DNA of 64,000 bases from Geobacter sp. AOG1 (GCF_019972315.1 NZ_BLIZ01000001.1:1914513-1978512), one strand, 5' to 3'. Shown: positions 11,009-19,522, counted from the first letter of the stretch. Program-made: numbers and translations. Notes: generated from the sequence alone by a model not told the origin.

Positions 11009-11752
11009 TTACATCATTTTTTCCATCTCTTCTGCCGAGATGTCGAAGTTGGCGTAGACGTTCTGGACATCGTCGTTGTCCTCCAGACGGTCCATCATTT
11101 TCAGCATGTTTTCGGCGTTTTTGCCATCCAGCTTCACCATGGTCTGGGGGATCATGGTAGTTTCCGCCGACTCGTATTTGAATCCGGCCTTTTCCAGGGC
11201 TTCCCGTACCTCAATGAAGGTCGTCGGATCGGTCAGGACCTCGTACTGTTCCTCTTCGTCGGCCACGTCATCCGCTCCCGCCTCGAGTGCCACCTCGAAC
11301 AGCTTGTCGAAGTCGGTCTGCTTGGGGAAAACGATGAGTCCTTTCTTGTCGAACAGCCACGAGACACAGCCGGCTTCTCCCATATTGCCGTTACACTTGG
11401 TGAAGATGCTCCTGATGTCCGAAACAGAGCGGTTGCGGTTGTCGGTCAGCACCTCCACGAGGACCGCCACTCCGCCAGGGCCATACCCTTCGTAGACGAT
11501 TTCCTCATAGATGACCCCTTCCATTCCGCCGGTCCCCTTCTTGATGGCCCGCTCGATGTTGTCCTTGGGCATGTTCTCCGCCTTCGCCTTGTCGACAGCG
11601 GTGCGGAGCCGCGGGTTGCCGTTGGGGTCGCCGCCGCCGAGCTTGGCGGCCACGGAAATCTCCTTGATCAGCTTGGTAAATATCTTGCCGCGCTTGGCAT
11701 CTGCTGCGCCTTTTTTATGTTTGATAGTGCTCCATTTATTATGTCCTGACAT
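11009..11752 (-). CDS. yebC: YebC/PmpR family protein, 247 aa
   Basis: The start [20 protein letters not shown] is the family hallmark, and the frame reads through [26 protein letters not shown] and an acidic C-terminus. The ATG at 11752 is preferred to one six codons upstream because the family begins MSGHNKW and aaaaggagt precedes it. YebC-type proteins were described as transcription regulators. Recent work assigns some of them a role in relieving ribosome stalling at proline-rich stretches. Its association with ruvC is widespread in bacteria. Confidence 0.96.
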   Translation of the reverse strand: MSGHNKWSTIKHKKGAADAKRGKIFTKLIKEISVAAKLGGGDPNGNPRLRTAVDKAKAENMPKDNIERAIKKGTGGMEGVIYEEIVYEGYGPGGVAVLVEVLTDNRNRSVSDIRSIFTKCNGNMGEAGCVSWLFDKKGLIVFPKQTDFDKLFEVALEAGADDVADEEEQYEVLTDPTTFIEVREALEKAGFKYESAETTMIPQTMVKLDGKNAENMLKMMDRLEDNDDVQNVYANFDISAEEMEKMM

Positions 11753-12230
11753 CTGTCGACTCCTTTTCAAATTTTCAGATTCTTGAATGGAGGGTTTGCC
11801 CCATTAAAACGCTAAATACTAGCATGGCGAAATCAGTGTTGTAAAGGGTGAAAATGGAATGCTGGTAGGTAATCAGTGCCAAGCGGACGCGGGCGGTTGG
11901 CGACTCGGGCGGATAAGGTGGTGTTGCTTTGCTGTTTGTCGGGAATCTAATAAACCTCGTTTTGAGAGGTGTCTTTACTTGTGGTTCTCCGCGCTACAAT
12001 TACGGTGGGAGTGGCGGTTGAGGTACCTGTATGCGGAGATGAAATTGCGTCGGAGATGTCATGTGTTTAATGGATAGTGGGGGGGCAACGGAGATTAGGA
12101 GTAATTGTAAACTCTTGTTTTATGTGATAAAAATTTCATTGATTTAAAATTTGTAGTGCTGCAAAAAATATATAACACGTTGATATATATCGTAAATAAA
12201 TTAATTATTGGTGCGAGTTATAATTTTTTA
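11753..12230. other. Gene-free interval between yebC and the iclR gene
   Basis: No convincing gene was found between these divergent genes. An open frame at 11859-12077 has no ribosome site and an odd Trp/Arg/Cys-rich composition. From about 12080 the sequence becomes clearly AT-rich, with runs such as atatatcgtaaataaattaatt. This suits a regulatory region but no operator could be assigned. Confidence 0.5.
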
Positions 12231-12259
12231 TTGACAGCAATAAAACGGCGTGCTAAAAA
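12231..12259 (+). promoter_or_regulatory. Candidate sigma-70 promoter of the iclR gene
   Basis: TTGACA (12231-12236) is followed after 17 bp by TAAAAA (12254-12259), preceded by an extended -10 TG at 12251-12252. It is predicted to start transcription about 55-60 nt upstream of the iclR ATG. It lies in the AT-rich gap. Assignment is by pattern only. Confidence 0.5.
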
Positions 12260-12323
12260 TTAATACAAAAATAGCTGGCTAAACTAGAACATATTTTATT
12301 TATTCTGTTTATGGGTCCCCCTT

Positions 12324-13094
12324 ATGGTCAGAGACAAATGTTCCTACGCTGTGCAGACAGTTGAAAAGGCACTGGATATATTGGAGACTCTGACCGAAGA
12401 GGTTCCCGATTCCACGTTGCCGACCCTTGCGGATCGACTAGGGATTAGCAGGAACAAGGCATTCCGCCTGTTGGCGACTCTGGAGAAGCGGGGCATGGTG
12501 GAGCGCGAGGAGTTGACCGGCAGTTATCGTCTCGGGCTCAATGCGCTGGAAATGGCCCAGAGGTTCCTGGACAGCGTCCTTCTCATCAAGCATGCCCGAC
12601 CGATCATGGAATTGTTGGCGCGAAAGCACGACGAAGCGGTCTATATGACAGTGGCAAGCGGTGACGAGGTGATTTTTCTCGACATGGTCGACTCCATCCA
12701 GACGGTGAAAACGGCGCCCCTCGTGGGGAAGCGTTTTCCCTTTTTTACCAACGCGTCGGGCAAGGCCATCAAGGCGCTTGAATCCCGTGACATGCTGGAG
12801 CGGCTCTGCAAGAAGCAGAGTCGCAATGGGCGTTTTCCCAATCTGGATCAGCTTGAACGGGAGTTCGACACCATACGTTGCAATGGCGTTGCGGTTGATA
12901 ACGGTGGGCTGGGTGAGGGGGTGGTGAGTGTGGCGGTTGCCGTAAGGGATTACGCGGGCAAGATCGTCGGTGCCCTTACCATGCTTGGTCCTTCGTTCAG
13001 GATGCTGTCGGACCGGTTGGAAAATGAGATCATTCCATCCCTACAGGAGGGGGCGGAAATGCTTTCCATGAAATTTGGCTATGCCAGGATGTAA
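12324..13094 (+). CDS. IclR family transcriptional regulator, 256 aa
   Basis: The N-terminal winged helix (YAVQTVEKALDILETL, then TLPTLADRLGISRNKAFRLLATLEKRGMVER, residues about 6-65) and the C-terminal effector domain (ARPIMELLARKHDEAVYMTV to EIIPSLQEGAEML) are those of IclR regulators, which sense small carboxylates or aromatics. No good ribosome site precedes the ATG, which is unusual here. The gene lies 120 bp upstream of the DUF485-actP pair on the same strand, so acetate or another organic acid may be its effector and the transporter its target (inference). Confidence 0.92.
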   Translation: MVRDKCSYAVQTVEKALDILETLTEEVPDSTLPTLADRLGISRNKAFRLLATLEKRGMVEREELTGSYRLGLNALEMAQRFLDSVLLIKHARPIMELLARKHDEAVYMTVASGDEVIFLDMVDSIQTVKTAPLVGKRFPFFTNASGKAIKALESRDMLERLCKKQSRNGRFPNLDQLEREFDTIRCNGVAVDNGGLGEGVVSVAVAVRDYAGKIVGALTMLGPSFRMLSDRLENEIIPSLQEGAEMLSMKFGYARM

Positions 13095-13214
13095 TGACGG
13101 GTTCAATCCAATAACGACGAAAGGAGGTAGATGCCGGCACCGTTTGTAATCGAGGGGTTATGTGATGACATAAGCTTCCTTGCTGTTCAATTTACGAAGA
13201 AAGGAGTAACTCCC

Positions 13215-13523
13215 ATGGCAGAAAAGCAGTATGACTGGGCGGCGATAGCCAAAAATCCCAAGTTCGTCGAGCTGCACCACAAGAAATCCGCATTCCTGTT
13301 CGGCTGGTGGATATTTTCCACCGTGTATTATTTCCTCCTCCCCATCGGGGCAGCGTACGCCCCAGGCCTGTTTAAGGTCAAAGTAATCGGTGTCATCAAT
13401 TTCGGGTACGTGTTTGCCCTCTCCCAGTTCTTCGTTTCCTGGGGGCTGGCCCATTATTACGCCCATGTGGCCAACAAGGATTTCGACCGTCTCACCCGTG
13501 AGCTGGTGGACGAACTCAAGTAA
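13215..13523 (+). CDS. DUF485 inner membrane protein, 102 aa
   Basis: DUF485 (YjcH-like) proteins accompany ActP-type symporters. The protein has the soluble start DWAAIAKNPKFVELHHKKSAFLFG and two helices (about 28-50 and 62-85). The conserved N-terminal motif FxxLxxxKxxF is visible as FVELHHKKSAF. ATG 13215 is chosen because aaaggagt lies upstream at good spacing and family length is about 100 aa. A second strong purine site before an in-frame ATG at 13131 could give a 28-residue extension. It is 14 bp before actP, so the two are co-transcribed. Confidence 0.92.
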   Translation: MAEKQYDWAAIAKNPKFVELHHKKSAFLFGWWIFSTVYYFLLPIGAAYAPGLFKVKVIGVINFGYVFALSQFFVSWGLAHYYAHVANKDFDRLTRELVDELK

Positions 13524-13537
13524 AGGAGGCTCAGAGA

Positions 13538-15529
13538 ATGAAAAAATTAATCGCAGCGTTTACCCTGGCCCTTTCCCTGGGCGCCCTTGCTTACGCGGCT
13601 GAGCCTGCCAAGGCTCCGGCTGCCCCTGGCGCTCCTGCAGCAATGACCGCTCCTGCCGCTTCTCCCACGGCACCGGCAGTCGCAGCTCCCAGTGCCACGC
13701 CGGCCGCTCCGGCAGCGACGCCTGCCCCGGCTGCTCCGCTCAAGAAGGAGATCAAGGCTAACAAGGTCATTACCATCGGCATGTTCGCGGTCATCATTGC
13801 CATCACCATGTCGGTCGTCGTCTGGGCCGCCAAGCGGACCAAGACCGCGGCGGACTTCTACGCGGCGGGTGGCGGCATCACCGGTACCCAGAACGGTTGG
13901 GCCATCGCCGGCGACTACATGTCGGCCGCCTCGTTCCTCGGTATTTCCGGGATGATCTCCCTCTACGGGTATGACGGGTTCATGTACTCGGTCGGCTGGC
14001 TGGTCGCCTACATCACCGTGCTCCTGATCGTCGCCGAGCCGTGCCGCAACGCCGGCAAGTACACCCTGGGGGACATCCTCTCCTTCCGGACCGAGCCGAA
14101 GCCGGTGCGCGCCGTGGCCGCTATCTCCACCGTCGCCGTCTCCACCTTCTACCTCACTGCCCAGATGGTCGGTGCCGGCAAGCTGATGGCCCTGCTGGTG
14201 GGCGTTCCCTACAAGACCGCTATCATCGGCGTCGGTATCCTGATGATCGGCTACGTCGTCTTCGGCGGCATGACCGCCACCACTTGGGTTCAGATCATCA
14301 AGGCGGGGCTCCTCATGTCCGGCGCGTTCCTGCTGTCGGTGCTGGTCATGGCCAAGGCCGGGTTCAACCCGATCGGGTTCTTCTCCGACATCGTCAACAG
14401 CCCCAACATTCAGGACCACGTCTCCAAACTGCTGCTGAAGGACGGCATTACCATGACCGGTACTGACGCCGGTCAGCGCTTCCTGGAGCCGGCCCTGTTC
14501 ATGAAGGCGCCGCTTGACCAGATCTCCCTCGGAATGGCCTTGGTGCTCGGCACCGCTGGCATGCCGCACATCCTCATGCGCTTCTTTACGGTTCCCACCG
14601 CCCAGGCGGCCCGCAAGTCCGTCATCATCGCCATGTGGATCATCGGCGGCTTCTACGTCCTGACCACCCTGCTCGGCTTCGGCGCCGCCATCAACGTTAC
14701 TCCGCAGGTAATCTCCTCGGTTGACGCCGGTGGCAACATGGCCACCCTGTTGCTTGCCCAGCAGCTTGGCTCCGACATCTCTCCGATCGTCGGCGACATC
14801 TTCCTCGCCTTCCTCTGCTCCGTTGCCTTCGCGACGATTCTGGCGGTCGTTTCCGGCCTGGTTCTGGCAGCTTCCGCGGCCATCGCCCACGACATCTACG
14901 TCAACGTCATCAAGGACGGTCATGCCGACCAGCACGAGCAGGTCATGGCAGCCCGGGTCACGTCGCTGTGCGTCGGTGCCGTCGGTATCGTCATCGGCAT
15001 CGCCGCCGAGAAGCAGAACGTCGCCCACCTTGTGGCGCTCGCCTTCGCCGTCGCCTCTTCCGGCAACCTGCCGGTCGTGGTCATGTCGCTGTTCTGGCGT
15101 AAATTCAACACCGCTGGGGTCATCTCCGGCCTGCTGGTCGGCACCATCGCTTCCATCGGCCTGGTCATGGTCTCCCCCAACATGACCTATCCCAAGACCG
15201 TGGCCGCCGGCGCCAAGAAGATCGTCGCGGCGATGGAGAAGAAACAGGCCGCCCTGCCTCCGGGAGCAACCCTTGACGAGAAGGACCTGAAGGCGTTGGA
15301 CAAGGCCCGGAAGGACTACGAGACGAACAAGGACGGCAAATCCATCCTTGGCCTGGATGCACCGATTCTCAAACTGAAGAACCCGGGCATCTTCTCCATC
15401 CCGCTCGGCTTCCTGGCTGCCATCATCGGCACCCTGGCTTTCCCGAGCCGGCGTTCGGAAGAGATGTTCGACGAGATCTACGTTCGCCAGAACACCGGCA
15501 TCGGCATGGCCAAGGCGATCGACCACTAA
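13538..15529 (+). CDS. actP: ActP-type acetate/solute:sodium symporter, 663 aa
   Basis: The protein is closely similar in motif order to E. coli ActP: DFYAAGGGITGTQNGWAIAGDYMSAASFLGISG, YLTAQMVGAGKL, FGGMTATTWVQIIKA, GTAGMPHILMRFFTV and SVAFATILAVVSGL are all present. It belongs to the SSS family, with about 13 membrane helices and an N-terminal signal-like segment (residues 1-21). Two features are unusual. An Ala/Pro-rich linker of about 45 residues follows the signal segment. About 55 hydrophilic residues (roughly 550-605, AAGAKKIVAAMEKKQAALPP onward) are inserted before the last helix. With DUF485 it probably imports acetate, the main electron donor of this group. Confidence 0.95.
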   Translation: MKKLIAAFTLALSLGALAYAAEPAKAPAAPGAPAAMTAPAASPTAPAVAAPSATPAAPAATPAPAAPLKKEIKANKVITIGMFAVIIAITMSVVVWAAKRTKTAADFYAAGGGITGTQNGWAIAGDYMSAASFLGISGMISLYGYDGFMYSVGWLVAYITVLLIVAEPCRNAGKYTLGDILSFRTEPKPVRAVAAISTVAVSTFYLTAQMVGAGKLMALLVGVPYKTAIIGVGILMIGYVVFGGMTATTWVQIIKAGLLMSGAFLLSVLVMAKAGFNPIGFFSDIVNSPNIQDHVSKLLLKDGITMTGTDAGQRFLEPALFMKAPLDQISLGMALVLGTAGMPHILMRFFTVPTAQAARKSVIIAMWIIGGFYVLTTLLGFGAAINVTPQVISSVDAGGNMATLLLAQQLGSDISPIVGDIFLAFLCSVAFATILAVVSGLVLAASAAIAHDIYVNVIKDGHADQHEQVMAARVTSLCVGAVGIVIGIAAEKQNVAHLVALAFAVASSGNLPVVVMSLFWRKFNTAGVISGLLVGTIASIGLVMVSPNMTYPKTVAAGAKKIVAAMEKKQAALPPGATLDEKDLKALDKARKDYETNKDGKSILGLDAPILKLKNPGIFSIPLGFLAAIIGTLAFPSRRSEEMFDEIYVRQNTGIGMAKAIDH

Positions 15530-15566
15530 AAACCGCGCGTTTTACCATTATTTATGTGATATTATC

Positions 15567-15593
15567 GGGGAAGGTTCGCCTTCCCCCTTTTTT
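15567..15593 (+). terminator. Intrinsic terminator after actP
   Basis: An 8-bp stem ggggaagg/ccttcccc closed by a stable ttcg tetraloop (15575-15578) is followed by a run of T. It is 37 bp after the actP stop and 22 bp before the DUF294 gene, so it may end most actP transcripts and lower expression of that gene. Confidence 0.9.
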
Positions 15594-15614
15594 ATGTAAT
15601 CGTGGACACATTTC

Positions 15615-16847
15615 ATGCCTGTACACCTTGACAGCATAGGTGAGATTGCTCCGGACGACCTGCTCGACAGCATCATGCAGCGAATCCGGGGTTTTCTCTC
15701 TCTCCTTGATCGGGACGAAATCCAGTATTTGCTGGCAGCCCTGGATGAAGACGTCGGCAGAGAGGTGGGGGCGCTGCAGGGGCTTGCAGACCGCCAGTCG
15801 GCTTTGCTGGCGCAGGTTCGGGAAGCCTCCAGCTACGAGCCGCTCAAGCAGATCCATGATTATCTGAATAACCAGGAGCTGGAACGTTTCCTGAAAATAC
15901 AGTCGGTCACTTCCCTCCACAAGAACTGCACTGAATACCGGGACATGCTGGCAGGCCGGGCAGTGGACCTGGTTACCCGGGAGATGGCGGAAACAGGGAG
16001 AGGTGCACCGCCGCTCCCCTTTTCTCTCGTCAGCATGGGGAGTGATGGCCGGGAAGAACAGACTCTCATCACTGACCAGGATTATCTCATCGTTTATGCC
16101 GACGACGGGGGGGAGGAGGCCGACGTCTGGTTCCGGGATTTTTCCGGTCTGCTTGTGGAACGTCTGGCGGAAATCGGCTTCAAAAAATGCACCGGCGACA
16201 TCATGCCGACCAACCCCACCTGGAGGGGGTCACTATCCCAGTGGCGGAAGCGGCTTCTCTCCATCGTCCGTTACGAGTTCGAGGACTACGCTAAAAACCT
16301 CATGGACCTCATTGTCCTTTCCGACGCACGATACGTTGCGGGTGACCGGGAGCTTGCCCAGTCCCTCATCGAGTTGATACGAGGCCTGGAGCAGGATTAT
16401 TTCCAGGTCCTCTGGGGGATGGCTAAGGCAGCTACCGAGATGAAGCTTGCCATTGGTTTCCTGAAGCGAATATGGGTTGAAGGGTCCGGCGAACACAAGG
16501 GAGAATTCAATCTGAAGCTCCTTGCCTGGGCGCCTCTGGTCATGAACGTGCGGATACTCGCCATTAACCAGGGTGTTCCTGTCACCAGCACCCTGCGCCG
16601 CATCGAACTCCTCCAGGAAGAGAAAAATTTATCCGCAACCACCGCCGGCGACCTCATGGAAGCCTACCACGTGCTCACCCGCCACCGCATCCTGCTCCAG
16701 ATCAAAGTTATCAAGGGGATACAGAAGGATTCCTATTATCTCAACCCTTATGAACTTCCGGCCGATGAGCGGGAGCAGATACGAAGTGCCATCCTTCGCA
16801 TTGAAGAGCTGCAGAAGATTATTCATACCAACTTTTCCATCATGTAA
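15615..16847 (+). CDS. DUF294 nucleotidyltransferase-like protein, 410 aa
   Basis: The core contains the nucleotidyltransferase signature MGSDGREEQTLITDQDYLIV (residues 141-160; metal-ligand Asp154 and Asp156), as in GlnD-like and DUF294 proteins. A helical N-terminal half precedes it, and the DUF294 C-terminal substrate-binding domain follows (about 240-410). CBS domains, often fused to this family, are missing, so this is a short form. Such genes often neighbour actP-type symporters, suggesting nucleotide-dependent control of acetate uptake or metabolism. The target is unknown. It sits after the actP terminator on the same strand. Confidence 0.88.
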   Translation: MPVHLDSIGEIAPDDLLDSIMQRIRGFLSLLDRDEIQYLLAALDEDVGREVGALQGLADRQSALLAQVREASSYEPLKQIHDYLNNQELERFLKIQSVTSLHKNCTEYRDMLAGRAVDLVTREMAETGRGAPPLPFSLVSMGSDGREEQTLITDQDYLIVYADDGGEEADVWFRDFSGLLVERLAEIGFKKCTGDIMPTNPTWRGSLSQWRKRLLSIVRYEFEDYAKNLMDLIVLSDARYVAGDRELAQSLIELIRGLEQDYFQVLWGMAKAATEMKLAIGFLKRIWVEGSGEHKGEFNLKLLAWAPLVMNVRILAINQGVPVTSTLRRIELLQEEKNLSATTAGDLMEAYHVLTRHRILLQIKVIKGIQKDSYYLNPYELPADEREQIRSAILRIEELQKIIHTNFSIM

Positions 16848-16891
16848 TCGCTCAATTCTCCCTTTCATTGGTCCTATCCCGTTCTCTTCCG

Positions 16892-16920
16892 TTGACATGG
16901 CTTTCGTGTATGTGTAGTAA
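16892..16920 (+). promoter_or_regulatory. Candidate sigma-70 promoter for the gene at 17038
   Basis: TTGACA (16892-16897), a 17-bp spacer and TAGTAA (16915-16920) lie about 115 bp before the next start codon. The -35 is exact, the -10 weak. By pattern only. Confidence 0.45.
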
Positions 16921-17037
16921 TGAAAAAATCCAACCAATGACTGATCCCGTAAATGGGTACTCAGCGACGTCTTTGCAGAATGTAGCAACCGGGAGCGAGC
17001 CGATCGCGCCGATGGTGCTTCAGAGGGGAACGAGTAT

Positions 17038-17673
17038 ATGACGCAGGACAAGGATGATCGGAAACGGCCGCACCTTCGGCTGGTTGTGGATAACGCGGAG
17101 AAACGGGTCAGCCATCCGGTGGACACAGGAGAAGAATTCATTCCCCTTGAAGATCTTCTGACCCGTCGTGATGACTTCAGGACTCTCTTCTATCAGGAAC
17201 TGAGCCCTTGGCAAGCAAAGGCCTATGAAAAGCTGGAGCGATTTTTCTCGGCCAGGGAATGGCCCTATGGGCTTGATCCCGAGCATGGGAGACTCATGGT
17301 GCTCCCCATTGGCATTGTCTGTCCCGAAGCGGTTGAGTACGGCAGTGTCCCCCAAGACGAAGTGCTCGTCTATGTTGCGGAAGATCTGGAAGGAAACGGG
17401 CTCAGTCTGTCCGTCGAAATGATCCTCCCTTACTTCAGTGAAGACGAAGCGGTGATGGAGGAGGCGTTCCTCTATTCCACCCCCGTCCACCAGTACGGCA
17501 CCATATTTCTCGAGGAAAACCGCCATGACGATCTGCTCGATCTCATGTATCGCCTGACCTTTCCCCTCTTTCCCCCCGCATTGTCAGGGCGTCTCCTGGC
17601 CCGCCTGTTCTCTGTTGCCGCCTTCGAGTTCCGGGAAACCTGCCGGATTCTCACCGAGTTTCCCGAAGGATGA
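17038..17673 (+). CDS. Hypothetical protein, 211 aa
   Basis: Not recognised. It is a soluble protein with a charged N-terminal tail (residues 1-25), then an alpha/beta body. A central segment (YGLDPEHGRLMVLPIGIVCPEAVEYG) and a C-terminal helical part with FPLFPPALSGRLLARLFSVAAFEFRETCRI can be seen. No catalytic motif, signal peptide or membrane helix is apparent. Codon use resembles the neighbours. It stands alone between the DUF294 gene and the group of small exported proteins. Confidence 0.75.
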   Translation: MTQDKDDRKRPHLRLVVDNAEKRVSHPVDTGEEFIPLEDLLTRRDDFRTLFYQELSPWQAKAYEKLERFFSAREWPYGLDPEHGRLMVLPIGIVCPEAVEYGSVPQDEVLVYVAEDLEGNGLSLSVEMILPYFSEDEAVMEEAFLYSTPVHQYGTIFLEENRHDDLLDLMYRLTFPLFPPALSGRLLARLFSVAAFEFRETCRILTEFPEG

Positions 17674-17710
17674 CCCAATATCCCATAGTCTGGCAGCTTG
17701 GCACCCCATC

Positions 17711-17738
17711 TTGACATCTGCTGATCTGTTGGTATCTA
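17711..17738 (+). promoter_or_regulatory. Candidate sigma-70 promoter for the gene at 17775
   Basis: TTGACA (17711-17716), 16-bp spacer, TATCTA (17733-17738). The predicted start point lies about 30 bp upstream of the ATG. By pattern only. Confidence 0.5.
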
Positions 17739-17774
17739 TAAGTTACTTATCTTGTTCGTGAAAGGAGTATGTCC

Positions 17775-18059
17775 ATGAAATTTGCTGCTGCACTCACGGG
17801 AATCGCGTTGCTGGTCGCTTCAACAGCCATGGCCGGTGGGACCAAAACCTACCAGGTGACGGGGCCGGTGCTCGAGGTGAAGGAAGATGTCGTGGTGGTT
17901 CAGAAGGGGAAGGAGAAGTGGGAGATCGCCAAGGACAAGGACACCAAGGTAACGGGCGACCTGAAGGTGGGAAGCAAGGTGACGGTCATGTACACCATGA
18001 AGGCTGCGACCATTGAAGCAAAAGGCGAAGCCAAGGGAGATGCAAAGAAGAAAAAATAA
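17775..18059 (+). CDS. Small exported protein, 94 aa
   Basis: A clear signal peptide (MKFAAALTGIALLVASTAMA, cleavage after residue 20) precedes a mature domain of alternating Val-rich strands (TYQVTGPVLEVKEDVVVVQ and DLKVGSKVTVMYTM), which looks like a small beta-barrel. A Lys/Ala/Glu tail ending in KKKK follows. ATG 17775 is chosen over one two codons upstream because aaaggag is then 7 nt away instead of 1. Function is unknown. Homologous short periplasmic proteins in this group are annotated only as hypothetical, as far as I recall. Confidence 0.8.
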   Translation: MKFAAALTGIALLVASTAMAGGTKTYQVTGPVLEVKEDVVVVQKGKEKWEIAKDKDTKVTGDLKVGSKVTVMYTMKAATIEAKGEAKGDAKKKK

Positions 18060-18127
18060 CTCCATCTTGAATTTTGACTGATGTCACCCTTGATTTGCAG
18101 GTTTCCGCGAGAAGTAAGGAGGAACAA

Positions 18128-18688
18128 ATGAAGATGTCCCGCGTGTTTTTATCAATCATTATGATCATGTCCCTGAGTGTCGTCTGCCAGGCCGAAACCA
18201 AGGCGGCTCCCAAGGCAGATGCAAAAAAAGCAGGCGCAACGGCGAAGGTGGATGTGAATTCCGCATCCTCTGCGGAACTGGAGAAACTTCCCGGCATCGG
18301 TGCCGCGACGGCAAAGAAAATTATTGCCGGCCGGCCGTATGCTGCGGTTGGCGACCTTGCCAGAGCGGGGGTTCCTGCAAAGACCATCGAAAAAATAACT
18401 CCTTTGGTGGTCGTTGGTTCAGCTGCGGCTGTTCCTGCCAAACCTGCGGCGCCGAAGGCACTTTCCCTGCCGGCTGCCGCAACTCCTCAGGCTGGTGCTG
18501 CGGCCAAATCCGTTAAACCTGCCACGGCTCCGCCGGTCGGAAAGGATACGGTCTGGGTCAACACGGACTCCAAAATCTATCATAAGTCAGGTAGCAAATG
18601 GTACGGTAAGACCAAACAGGGAAGTTACATGCCCGAGTCCGAGGCGATCAAGGCGGGATATCGGGAGTCCAAATCGGGAGCCAAGTAG
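18128..18688 (+). CDS. Exported helix-hairpin-helix protein with C-terminal YHxxGxxxYGxTK domain, 186 aa
   Basis: After a signal peptide (MKMSRVFLSIIMIMSLSVVCQA), a ComEA-like helix-hairpin-helix domain follows (VDVNSASSAELEKLPGIGAATAKKII, residues about 40-90). Then comes an Ala/Pro linker and a C-terminal module VWVNTDSKIYHKSGSKWYGK...GSYMPESEAIKAGYRESK. That module recurs at the C-terminus of small exported proteins in several phyla. The HhH part suggests DNA binding outside the cytoplasm, as in competence protein ComEA, but no uptake genes are near. ATG 18128 has aaggagga upstream. The longer frame starting at 18074 has no ribosome site. Confidence 0.82.
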   Translation: MKMSRVFLSIIMIMSLSVVCQAETKAAPKADAKKAGATAKVDVNSASSAELEKLPGIGAATAKKIIAGRPYAAVGDLARAGVPAKTIEKITPLVVVGSAAAVPAKPAAPKALSLPAAATPQAGAAAKSVKPATAPPVGKDTVWVNTDSKIYHKSGSKWYGKTKQGSYMPESEAIKAGYRESKSGAK

Positions 18689-18744
18689 GGCACAGACGCA
18701 CCGGTATCTGGTGTAGCAGACCGCAGGGCAAAGAGGAGGTTACC

Positions 18745-19149
18745 ATGGGACTGTTTGACGAGATAGTCGGCAAAGCTTCCAGTATGCTGGGTGGCGGGGA
18801 GGGAGAACAATCCGGGCTTGTGGGCGGAGTAATGGAAATGCTTACCGACAAGGGCGGACTGGGCGGACTGGTGCAGTCGTTTGAGGAGAAGGGGTTGGGT
18901 GGCGTCATTTCATCGTGGATTGGGACGGGGGAGAACCTTCCTGTTTCCGCAGAACAGATACAGCAGGTGCTTGGAAGCGATACGGTGCAGAACCTGGCAG
19001 CTAAGGCAGGTATTGCACCGGAGGAAGTGAGTGGAAAGCTTGCGGAGTTTCTTCCTGGGATCGTTGACAAGATGACCCCGGATGGAACCGTTCCAGAAGG
19101 TGGCTTGTTGGAAAAGGGGTTGGAATTCCTCAAGGGGCGGATGTCCTGA
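18745..19149 (+). CDS. YidB family (DUF937) protein, 134 aa
   Basis: The start GLFDEIVGKASSMLGG, the Gly-rich centre and the segment ISSWIGTGENLPVSAEQIQQVLGSDTVQNLAAKAGI followed by LAEFLPGIVDKMTPDG are the markers of YidB/DUF937 proteins. The function of the family is unknown. The protein is soluble, and a gaggagg-like site lies upstream of the ATG. An intrinsic terminator follows about 50 bp after the stop. Confidence 0.9.
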   Translation: MGLFDEIVGKASSMLGGGEGEQSGLVGGVMEMLTDKGGLGGLVQSFEEKGLGGVISSWIGTGENLPVSAEQIQQVLGSDTVQNLAAKAGIAPEEVSGKLAEFLPGIVDKMTPDGTVPEGGLLEKGLEFLKGRMS

Positions 19150-19199
19150 CCCGCGAGCAGTCGTCTGTTGCATGCCTATTGGTAACGGTAAGAAAAATG

Positions 19200-19226
19200 G
19201 GGTGCCCTCCCGGGGCGCCCTTTTTT
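19200..19226 (+). terminator. Intrinsic terminator after yidB-like gene
   Basis: A 7-bp stem (gggtgcc with ggcgccc, one G-T pair) and a 7-nt loop are followed by six T. Confidence 0.85.
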
Positions 19227-19254
19227 GTCAAGATCACGAGAGGGTAAAATGAAA

Positions 19255-19283
19255 TTGACAATCAATATTATGTGGGGTAGTGT
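19255..19283 (+). promoter_or_regulatory. Candidate sigma-70 promoter of the small Cys protein gene
   Basis: TTGACA (19255-19260), 17-bp spacer, TAGTGT (19278-19283). It lies between the preceding terminator and the gene at 19325, so that small gene would be a single transcription unit with its own terminator at 19523. Confidence 0.5.
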
Positions 19284-19324
19284 TATATCAGAAAGAGATT
19301 CTTTCCCGAAAGGTGGGTTGAGCC

Positions 19325-19498
19325 ATGAAAGGCGGAATGCAGAATGCCAAAGTCTGTAACGTCGAAGACGCATCCGAACGTCGGAAGATGTCCGCGCACG
19401 CCGCATTCTCGTGTGGAAAGTGCGGTGCCCGGGCTGATGCAGCGGCAAACGTCTGTGACCCGGTGTTCATCTCTGATACGGGCACGTTTGGCGAATAA
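19325..19498 (+). CDS. Small cysteine-containing protein, 57 aa
   Basis: The ATG at 19325 follows aaaggtgg and opens a 57-codon frame with a CGKCGA motif (Cys30, Cys33) and further Cys11 and Cys44 (CxxC then Cys 11 residues later). The frame is framed by its own promoter and terminator, which supports a real short gene. Proteins with CGKCGA followed by a Cys-Asp/Glu-Pro are common in Geobacter relatives (recollection) and may bind zinc or iron. No signal peptide is present. Function unknown. Confidence 0.7.
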   Translation: MKGGMQNAKVCNVEDASERRKMSAHAAFSCGKCGARADAAANVCDPVFISDTGTFGE

Positions 19499-19522
19499 AT
19501 GGTGTCAGGTGACAAGAAAGGG

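Noticed and set aside
11859-12077. Open frame of 72 codons upstream of iclR
   Set aside because: No ribosome site, odd Trp/Cys/Arg composition and no recognisable feature.
13131-13214. N-terminal extension of the DUF485 protein
   Set aside because: A purine-rich site is present but spaced too closely to that ATG, and the family starts near residue 29. It is kept only as an alternative start.
13547-15526. Open frame of 659 codons antisense to actP
   Set aside because: It mirrors the GC-rich codon structure of actP, encodes a low-complexity His/Gly/Asp/Arg-rich product without motifs, and no ribosome site supports it.
17705-17722. Possible sigma-54 promoter (tggcac-ccatc-ttgac)
   Set aside because: The -12 GC is replaced by GA. 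A sigma-70-like pair at 17711-17738 explains the region better.
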